Positions 17,210 through 23,093 of a DNA stretch of 64,000 nt are shown piece by piece. The stretch comes from Nocardioidaceae bacterium UBA4001 (lineage in GTDB: Bacteria; Actinomycetota; Actinomycetes; Propionibacteriales; Nocardioidaceae), in NCBI GenBank assembly GCA_002384855.1, contig DGBP01000049.1:3578-67577 (forward strand), written 5' to 3'. The first letter of the stretch is position 1; each line of letters begins with the position of its first letter. The position numbers and the translations under genes are program-made. Under the pieces are notes generated by a model. It did no database searches. It worked only from the letters and a program-made list of their open reading frames with translations, and was not told the DNA's origin.

Positions 17210-18133
17210 TCAGCAGGTCCGCGAGCCGTCCGAGGGGAGGGACCAGGTGAACTCGAGGCGGGTCGAGCCGCCCTGGGGAACGACCACCGCCGGCGCCGCA
17301 CCGCGTGTCCACTCCCGGGGCAGGAGGAGGTACTGACCACCGGACTGAAGGACGAGCACCAGGCCGTCGTACCGGAACTGGTAGGCCGCGTCGGCGCCCG
17401 AGCACCGCACTTCGGACACACCGGGCCCGGTCAGGTCGAGGCTGCGCTCGCTGTAGAGAACCGCGTGCGGTTCCTCGTGGAGCCGCGCCACCGTCTGTTC
17501 GGCACGCAGGGTGCCCACCCCCGCGGCATAGTCGCTGACCGCCCAGAACAGCCCGATGCCGACCAGGGCGAACACCGCCGCCCATTCGGTGAGCGCCTGG
17601 ACGTCGACGCCCCCGCTGCGTCTGAGCGTCCCCGCTGCGACGCGGATGCTGTGCACCGCGTAGGACAGCAGCAGGACGCCGGCGACCAGGCTCAACGGGG
17701 CGACGAGGTAGAGCCTGTCGCGGGCGGTGTCGCTGACCACGGCCAGGGCCGCGACTGCGACGAGGGCCAGCCCCAGGCCGGCACCGACCGGGACGCGCTG
17801 CCGCTCCACCCGGCTCCAGGCGGCGCCGGAGAGGTGCCGTGGCACGACCGCCCTGACCCACAGGATCGCCAGACCCGTCACCGCGGCCACGGTGACCGGG
17901 ACGAAGAGTGCGTCCACGCTGCGCATCAGGTAGTCCTGGCTCGTGGACCCGAGCAGGGTGGAGCTGACCCCGAGGTAGTGGAAGTACCAGTAGGTGAACG
18001 ACCAGCCGAAGTAGAACAGGAGACCGGTCAGCAGGGTCGTGGGCGCGACGACCTTCCCGAAGATCCTCCCGAGCCGGGAGATGTCGGCCAGCCGGGAGCC
18101 TTGATGCGGGTCACCGGAGTCCCCCTCGGTCAC
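17210..18133 (-). CDS. Uncharacterised multi-pass membrane protein
   Basis: The 307-residue protein has four to five hydrophobic helices (for example VVAPTTLLTGLLFYFGW near residues 29-45, and VGIGLFWAVSDYAAG near 192). The C-terminal ~100 residues look like an extracytoplasmic beta domain with two cysteines. No family was recognised. GTG at 18133 overlaps the stop of the lipoprotein gene (GTGA), so the two are translationally coupled and probably act together at the membrane. The open frame extends far upstream in frame but that part is an Arg/Gly-rich shadow of the lipoprotein gene. Confidence 0.6.
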   Translation of the reverse strand: MTEGDSGDPHQGSRLADISRLGRIFGKVVAPTTLLTGLLFYFGWSFTYWYFHYLGVSSTLLGSTSQDYLMRSVDALFVPVTVAAVTGLAILWVRAVVPRHLSGAAWSRVERQRVPVGAGLGLALVAVAALAVVSDTARDRLYLVAPLSLVAGVLLLSYAVHSIRVAAGTLRRSGGVDVQALTEWAAVFALVGIGLFWAVSDYAAGVGTLRAEQTVARLHEEPHAVLYSERSLDLTGPGVSEVRCSGADAAYQFRYDGLVLVLQSGGQYLLLPREWTRGAAPAVVVPQGGSTRLEFTWSLPSDGSRTC

Positions 18134-18741
18134 GAGCCCGGGCTCTCTGCGGGGACCGACGGCACGGGGGTCTCCGCGCTCTCGGTGGGTGGCGACCCGG
18201 TTTCGGTGCCGTCCGTGCTGCCGTCCGTGCCGCCGTCGGTCTCCTCGAAGCGCTCGCACGGCGGGTTGGTCAGGAAGACCACCGTCGAGCCGCGCTCGAC
18301 GAGCTCGTCCGCGGCCGGCCTCGTCCCGGCGAACCTGCAGGTCGAGTCCCGGCCTTTCCCGTCCTCGGACTCCACCACGATCTCGACGCACAGGCCACCG
18401 GGACCACAGGCAGCCTCGATCTCGTCCTCGAGACCGTCGTAGACCGAGCTGATCTCTGCCCCGATCTGCTGGAAGCCGGGCATCCGGATCGGCGAGCCGA
18501 CCACCGCGCCGCCGCCGGAGCCACCGGAACCGCCGGAACCACCGGAACCGCCGGAACCGCCGGAACCACCGGCGCCCGAGCCTCCGGTGGCCTCCGGGGT
18601 GGGGGTCTCCACGGCGGCTCCGGCATCCACGGGCGAGACGTCGGCCGGGTTCGTGCAGCCGACCGACACCACGAGGAGGATCGCGGCGAGTGCCAGGGGG
18701 CGCTCACGACGTGGCCCGGCACGGCGGCGACGGCTACCCAT
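18130..18741 (-). CDS. Lipoprotein with Gly/Ser linker
   Basis: The 203-residue precursor starts MGSRRRRAGPRRERPLALAA and has a lipobox VSVGC (Cys about residue 28), so it should be lipid-anchored on the outer face. After a Pro/Thr stretch comes a GGS-repeat linker (about 50-68). A compact domain with four Cys follows, ending RGSTVVFLTNPPC, which vaguely recalls the end of a PASTA repeat. The tail is Thr/Ser/Glu-rich. ATG at 18741 was chosen to give a normal lipoprotein leader; an ATG at 18846 is in frame. Function unknown; coupled to the membrane protein at 17210-18133. Confidence 0.62.
   Translation of the reverse strand: MGSRRRRAGPRRERPLALAAILLVVSVGCTNPADVSPVDAGAAVETPTPEATGGSGAGGSGGSGGSGGSGGSGGSGGGAVVGSPIRMPGFQQIGAEISSVYDGLEDEIEAACGPGGLCVEIVVESEDGKGRDSTCRFAGTRPAADELVERGSTVVFLTNPPCERFEETDGGTDGSTDGTETGSPPTESAETPVPSVPAESPGS
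18523..18571. repeat. 9-base tandem repeat coding for GGS linker
   Basis: Five to six near-identical 9-base units (CCGGAACCG/A on the plus strand) encode Gly-Gly-Ser repeats in the lipoprotein. Units differ at single positions only, so length change by slippage would keep frame and only alter the reach of the outer domain from the membrane. Confidence 0.7.
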
Positions 18742-18972
18742 CACATCCACGAAGAAGTCCGCACGGTGGTCCGCGAGAGCACTGGGTGCCGTGAGCGCCG
18801 CACCGTGCATCGCTGGTGTGGTGTGCCCTGTGACAGCCGTGGACATGCCGACCCCGTGTGTTTCCTACCCCGACCCGATGCGGGGCCGACCAGGTTGTCG
18901 GTCCACACGGCCGAGGCTTGTCTCCTTCAACGATGTGACCTCCCGCCGTCCACCGCCATAGCACGGATTCGT

Positions 18973-18982
18973 CAAAGTAAAG
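18973..18982. promoter_or_regulatory. CAAAGTAAAG motif upstream of the lipoprotein operon
   Basis: The 10-mer is identical to the right arm of the palindrome at 19859-19882. It lies between the end of the SARP-like gene and the start of the leftward lipoprotein operon, about 230 bases before its ATG. A regulatory role is inferred from the repeat only. Confidence 0.4.
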
Positions 18983-18995
18983 AGCATTTGGATGG

Positions 18996-19814
18996 TCAGA
19001 ACGGCCGGAACCCGGGCGAGGGCACCGGTGCTTCGCGCCATCTCGGACCGGCCAGCGCGCCGGCTCGTGGGCGACCGTCCTCGGGGGTCAGGGGGCGGTC
19101 GGGAGGAGCCGACAGCGCCACCGCCGTCCTGGGCAGCAGGGCCCTGAGGGACGGGGACGGGTCGACACCCAGCTCGCGCCGCAGCCGCCGTCGGAAGACC
19201 CGGTAGTGGTAGATGGCGTCGGAGACGTTCCCCTCCGCCAGGTAGACCGTGATCAGCGCCGCGTTGGCCGTCTCCCGCAGCGGCTCGGCACGGACCGCCT
19301 CGAGGGCAAGCTGGATCGCCTCCGCGAAGTGACCACTGCGCGACAGGGCGACCGCGGCGTGCTCCAGCGCGTGCAGCCGGAGCTGGCTGAGCCGCTCCCG
19401 CTCGGGCAGCACCCACTCGTCGTACCACCCGGGCAGCAGCTCGCCGCGGCACAGGATCTCCACGTGCTCGGTGATCCACAAGGGGTCCGCCACCTGTTCG
19501 CGGAGAAGCCGCTGCGTGACGACCTCCTGCTCGAGGCTGTCGATGCGCATGTTCCGGGCGGCGAGGCCGACCCCGTCGGTGACGATGCAGCCCGGGAGCT
19601 TCCGGTTGATCCGCCAGATGCTCGTGCGCAGGCTTCCGAGGGCCTGCACCTCCGGCACCTCGGGCCACAGGGTTCCCGCGACCAGGCACCTGTGGGCCGG
19701 CCCTTTCAGCGCCAGAAGCGCGAGCAGCCGCTGCATCCCGGACGGCAGCTCTATCCGCGTTCCCTGCCACTCGAGAGCGAACTCCTGCAACAGACGAAGC
19801 TGCATCCCTGTCAT
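18996..19814 (-). CDS. SARP/BTAD-type transcriptional regulator
   Basis: The 272-residue protein has an OmpR-like winged helix at about 1-85 (IELPSGMQRLLALLALKGPA, then SLRTSIWRINRKL as the recognition region). A bacterial transcriptional activation domain of TPR-like helices follows at about 95-235 (AIQLALEAVRAEPLRETANA, LAEGNVSDAIYHYRVF). This is the SARP layout without extra ATPase domain. SARPs are usually activators that bind direct repeats. ATG at 19814 has GGGGGTC just upstream. A palindrome lies 45-68 bases before the start, which suggests autoregulation. Its targets are probably the flanking surface genes. Confidence 0.8.
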   Translation of the reverse strand: MTGMQLRLLQEFALEWQGTRIELPSGMQRLLALLALKGPAHRCLVAGTLWPEVPEVQALGSLRTSIWRINRKLPGCIVTDGVGLAARNMRIDSLEQEVVTQRLLREQVADPLWITEHVEILCRGELLPGWYDEWVLPERERLSQLRLHALEHAAVALSRSGHFAEAIQLALEAVRAEPLRETANAALITVYLAEGNVSDAIYHYRVFRRRLRRELGVDPSPSLRALLPRTAVALSAPPDRPLTPEDGRPRAGALAGPRWREAPVPSPGFRPF

Positions 19815-19858
19815 GGGACCCCCGTGTACGACGACTGCCCGCGTGGTCGCGGGTCGGG

Positions 19859-19882
19859 CTTTACCTTGAAACCAAAGTAAAG
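19859..19882. promoter_or_regulatory. Palindrome CTTTACCTTG-N4-CAAAGTAAAG upstream of the SARP-like gene
   Basis: Two 10-base arms match as an inverted repeat at 9 of 10 positions, with spacer AAAC. It lies 45-68 bases before the regulator's ATG in an AT-rich island. Single arms recur at 18973-18982 and 11113-11121. Likely an operator, or a pair of divergent promoter elements. Confidence 0.5.
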
Positions 19883-20014
19883 GGACCTCCGGAACCACAT
19901 CTATGACGCGAACGTGCCATTCCTAGCACTCCGGTCAGCCAGCCGAGGACCACGCGGACCGCACCCGGCGGGGGACCGGGTGCCGTCGTCACCGCGGTCG
20001 TGGCCCGCTCGGCT

Positions 20015-20305
20015 CTACTCCGGGGGCAGCACCTCGTCGAGCCGGAGCAGCTGGAGCTCGCCTCCTCCGGGTCCACCGACGTACTCGACCTCGGCCCGGA
20101 ACACGTCCCCGCTCCGGAGGGGAGGCTCGTCCCCGACGGCGAAGACCCGCGCCAGGTCTCCCGCATGGACGAAGAGGCCGCCCTCGATCGCTTCCGCGCT
20201 GAGCACCTCCACGGGGAGGTACCACTTCGGCTGCCCCTCGACGACCTCGACCCGGTCGACCCGGGCGGTGATCACGCAGCGGTTCGGTGCCGCCATCACG
20301 TTCAT
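20015..20305 (-). CDS. Small protein of unknown function
   Basis: This 96-residue protein begins with MNVMAAPNRCVITARVDRVE and is predicted to be mostly beta strands (CVITARVDRVEVVEG, GDVFRAEVEYVGG), suggesting an OB- or barrel-like fold. No signal peptide, membrane helix or catalytic motif was seen. ATG at 20305 has GGGGGTC directly upstream, though close, and ATG at 20296 is an alternative. It is divergent from the M6 protease cassette across 130 bases, so the two may share regulation. Codon use is like that of the neighbours. Confidence 0.6.
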   Translation of the reverse strand: MNVMAAPNRCVITARVDRVEVVEGQPKWYLPVEVLSAEAIEGGLFVHAGDLARVFAVGDEPPLRSGDVFRAEVEYVGGPGGGELQLLRLDEVLPPE

Positions 20306-20435
20306 GACCCCCACGATCCTCGGATCATGGCGCTGGCGCCAGCAGCCGTGACGCCGCGGTGACGGGCCCCTCCCAGGATGCGACCAGGCCGGTCGACAGA
20401 CGACCGGTCCTCCGTCATCAGCTGGGAGGACTGCC

Positions 20436-22037
20436 GTGGCGCACACACACGCCTACCACTCCAAGGACGACGCCCGGACCGGTGTCCACTGCGTGATGCC
20501 GCCGGCACCCGAGCTCGAGAAGCGCATCCTCGCCGCCAAGTCGCTCTTCGAGAAGGGGGGAGACCTCTCCGAGGCCGGAGAGGGCGCGCTGGGTCAGCGG
20601 GAGTTCGCCCTGATCACGAGCCGGCCCCCGCGTACCCGGTCGAACACCTTCATCGACGCCAAGCCCGACGCGGCCCCGGTGGTCGGCACGCGCAGGGCGA
20701 TCGTGCTGCTCGTCGACTTCTCGGACGCGCCGGCCACCCAGACCCAGGCCCACTACAACGACCTGCTGTTCTCCACCGGCACCTACGCCACCGGCAGCAT
20801 GCGGGACTTCTACCGCGAGGCGTCCTACGGCAAGCTCGACGTCGTGGGCCAGGTCAGCGGGACGGGCGGCCCGACCGCGGGCTGGTATCGAGCCCCGCGC
20901 CCCAAGTCGTACTACACGAACGGCAACTACGGCTTCGGCGCCTACCCGCAGAACGCCCAGCGGCTCGTCGAGGACGTCCTCGCCCTGGCCGACCCCCACG
21001 TCGACTTCTCGGGCTTCGACAACGACGGCGACGGCAACATCGAGGCGCTGGTGCTCATCTGCGCGGGGGTGGGCGGTGAGCAGTCGGGCAACGTGAACGA
21101 CATCTGGTCCCACAAGTGGGGCATCACGCCACAGACCCGCGACGGCAAGAAGATCTCCACCTACTTCATGGCTCCCGAGAACGGCCGGGTGGGCGTGATG
21201 GCCCACGAGCTCGGGCACCTGCTGATGGGCTGGCCCGACCTGTACGACACCGACTACTCGTCGGCCGGCACCGGCGGGTGGGACCTGATGGCGGGCGGCA
21301 GCTGGAACGCCGGCGGCAACACGCCGGCCCATCCGACGGCCTGGTGCAAGACGCGGGTGGGGTGGGTGACCCCGAACGTGCTGTGGAACACCACGGCCAG
21401 CGTGACGGTCCCGCCGTACGAGACCAACGCCGTCACCTACAAGCTGCCGATCGGGTCGGTGTCGAGCAGTGAGTACTTCCTGGTCAGCAACCGCCAGCAG
21501 ACGAGGTTCGACGCGGCGATGCCCGGCGAAGGGCTGCTCATCGAGCACGTGGACGACACCAAGAACAACAACACCGACGAGAACCGCTACCTCGTCGATG
21601 TCGAACAGGCCGACGGACGGCGCGACCTGAACCTCAACGCGAACCGGGGTGACGCCACCGACCCCTACCCGACGAGCAGCAACAACGCCTTCACCGGATC
21701 CACCACGCCGAACAGCAACAGCTACAGCGGAGCGGCGTCGAACATCTCCGTCACCGACATCGCCCGGGCCGGCGACAACATCACGGCGAACATCAACGTG
21801 GGTGGGGTCGCGGCCCGAGGCTGGGTCTACCACCGCAAGGTTCTCTCGACGTTCACCTACTGCGGCGCCCAGTGGGCCTGGGCGAGCCTCGAGGGCGTCG
21901 GGTGGCGCCGGGTGAGCGCCGGCTCGGCCGACGGTGTCACCAACATGTTCATCGCGCTGTGCGAGGCCATGGCGAACGGGCGGCTCGTCCACGCCGACGT
22001 CGACGGCCAGGCGATCTACACGATGTACGCGGTCTGA
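20436..22037 (+). CDS. M6 family metalloprotease without signal peptide, with C-terminal accessory domain
   Basis: The protein has 533 residues. The zinc site is VMAHELGHLLMGWPDLYDTD (about residues 253-272, HEXXH plus the downstream Asp typical of M6). An N-terminal HCVMPPAPEL (about 18-27) resembles the pro-segment of M6 enzymes and offers a Cys that could occupy the zinc. Ca-type FDNDGDGNIEAL lies near 192. There is no Sec, Tat or lipoprotein signal, which is unusual for M6. The last ~75 residues (about 459-533) form a separate domain that recurs as the next gene. The GTG start has GGGAGGA upstream. It leads a three-gene cassette. Confidence 0.85.
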   Translation: MAHTHAYHSKDDARTGVHCVMPPAPELEKRILAAKSLFEKGGDLSEAGEGALGQREFALITSRPPRTRSNTFIDAKPDAAPVVGTRRAIVLLVDFSDAPATQTQAHYNDLLFSTGTYATGSMRDFYREASYGKLDVVGQVSGTGGPTAGWYRAPRPKSYYTNGNYGFGAYPQNAQRLVEDVLALADPHVDFSGFDNDGDGNIEALVLICAGVGGEQSGNVNDIWSHKWGITPQTRDGKKISTYFMAPENGRVGVMAHELGHLLMGWPDLYDTDYSSAGTGGWDLMAGGSWNAGGNTPAHPTAWCKTRVGWVTPNVLWNTTASVTVPPYETNAVTYKLPIGSVSSSEYFLVSNRQQTRFDAAMPGEGLLIEHVDDTKNNNTDENRYLVDVEQADGRRDLNLNANRGDATDPYPTSSNNAFTGSTTPNSNSYSGAASNISVTDIARAGDNITANINVGGVAARGWVYHRKVLSTFTYCGAQWAWASLEGVGWRRVSAGSADGVTNMFIALCEAMANGRLVHADVDGQAIYTMYAV

Positions 22038-22075
22038 GACACCGCGGCCAGACTCTCGAAACGAAGGAGCACACC

Positions 22076-22303
22076 ATGACCTGGCAGTACAACAAGACAG
22101 TCGTCTCGACCTTCATCCACAGCGGCACGCAATGGTCGTGGGCGGCCCTCGACGGTGGCACGGGGTGGCGCCGGATCAAGGAGGGTGCACCCGATGGTTG
22201 CACCAACGTCACGGTCCTGCTGAACACCGCGTTCGCGAACGGGCGGAAGGTCCACGTCGACATCGACGCGGCCGGCCTGATCACGACCGCATACATGGTC
22301 TGA
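22076..22303 (+). CDS. Stand-alone copy of the M6 protease C-terminal domain
   Basis: The entire 75-residue protein matches the last 75 residues of the preceding protease. Examples are STFIHSGTQWSWAALDG against STFTYCGAQWAWASLEG, and GWRRIKEGAPDGCTNV against GWRRVSAGSADGVTNM. Both end near ITTAYMV / IYTMYAV. It has no signal peptide. A good AAGGAG site lies 7 bases before the ATG and the gap from the protease is 38 bases, so it is in one operon. It could be a binding partner, substrate, inhibitor or assembly unit; the domain family is not recognised. Confidence 0.8.
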   Translation: MTWQYNKTVVSTFIHSGTQWSWAALDGGTGWRRIKEGAPDGCTNVTVLLNTAFANGRKVHVDIDAAGLITTAYMV

Positions 22304-22337
22304 CCATGCCATCCACGGACGGACAGGAGACGATCCG

Positions 22338-22598
22338 ATGAGCGCGCAGCCCGAGGTTGCCATCACCATCATGACCGGAGGTCACGCAGGGGCCGCGCCC
22401 GGTGCGTCGACAGCCGAGGCGGCGGGGCCGACCCCGGCGCCGCTCGACCAGCTCGCCGCCCTGGCCACCGGCGCGGAGGCCGGTGCCGAGGTCGGTGCCG
22501 GGGGCCCGCCGACCCCCGACGACCTCGACCAGCTCGCCGCGCGTGCCAGGCCCGCGAAGAAGACCGCCGCGAAGAAGACCGCCGCCAGGCGACGGTGA
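22338..22598 (+). CDS. Small protein with duplicated LDQLAA motif and Lys/Ala/Arg tail
   Basis: The 86-residue protein is Ala/Gly/Pro-rich. It contains two copies of a short motif, PLDQLAALATG (about residues 34-44) and DLDQLAARARP (about 62-72). It ends in a basic KKTAAKKTAARRR like the tails of histone-H1-like or DNA-binding proteins. GGACAGGAG lies 6 bases before the ATG. It is 34 bases after the stand-alone domain gene and probably co-transcribed with the M6 protease. Function unknown; a precursor or tethering peptide are possibilities. Confidence 0.65.
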   Translation: MSAQPEVAITIMTGGHAGAAPGASTAEAAGPTPAPLDQLAALATGAEAGAEVGAGGPPTPDDLDQLAARARPAKKTAAKKTAARRR

Positions 22599-23093
22599 GG
22601 GTGCGACGGGTGACTGGGCCGGCTCGGCTGGCGCACGAGGTCGCCCCAGACCACTCCGACCGACAGGGTCGGCCGCTCCGACGCGCCGGACTCGCCCGAG
22701 GCGACCGCCTCGGGGCGGACGGATTCCTGGGCGTCTCCTCCTCGACCGTCGGTGCGACGAGCCCGTGCCAGGTGGTGGGGCCGTCCAGGAGGCTTGCGAT
22801 GTTCTCCACAGGTCACGGCGATCATCTCCCCGTTCGCCCTGCCGTCACTCCGTGAAGCGCGGCACCGAGATCGACACCAGTGAGGGGCTGCAGCAGGCGG
22901 GGGCAGATGGGGCTCCGTTGCCCGATTCTGCATTGCGCGGCCGTGAAGGCCACCTCACCACCGGTCGGGAACCCACGTGGTCCGTTCTGCCCCGGAGAGT
23001 CCGGTCGGCGGGCGATAATCGGCCATCAGATCACTCGGGTGGGTCGCGATGCGCGTGCAGCGTGCTGCCCTCGGAAAGAGAAGGCACCTGCCC
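22599..23093. other. Intergenic region between M6 cassette and subtilase
   Basis: No convincing gene was found. A GTG-started frame (22595-22855, plus) overlaps the previous stop, and a minus frame starts at 22809 with a protein-like MENIASLLDGPTTWHGLVAP before degrading into Arg/Pro-rich sequence. Either could be a small gene or a gene remnant, but neither has a good ribosome binding site. The last ~150 bases are less GC-rich and should hold the subtilase promoter. Confidence 0.35.

Noticed and set aside
18130..18741. A PASTA-domain assignment for the lipoprotein
   Set aside because: Only the last strand (RGSTVVFLTN) recalls PASTA; the rest of the domain and its four Cys do not fit well enough.
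22595..22855. An 86-codon frame overlapping the stop of the Lys/Arg-tailed protein gene
   Set aside because: No ribosome binding site, no recognisable sequence, and a competing minus-strand frame of similar quality; left as unresolved intergenic DNA.
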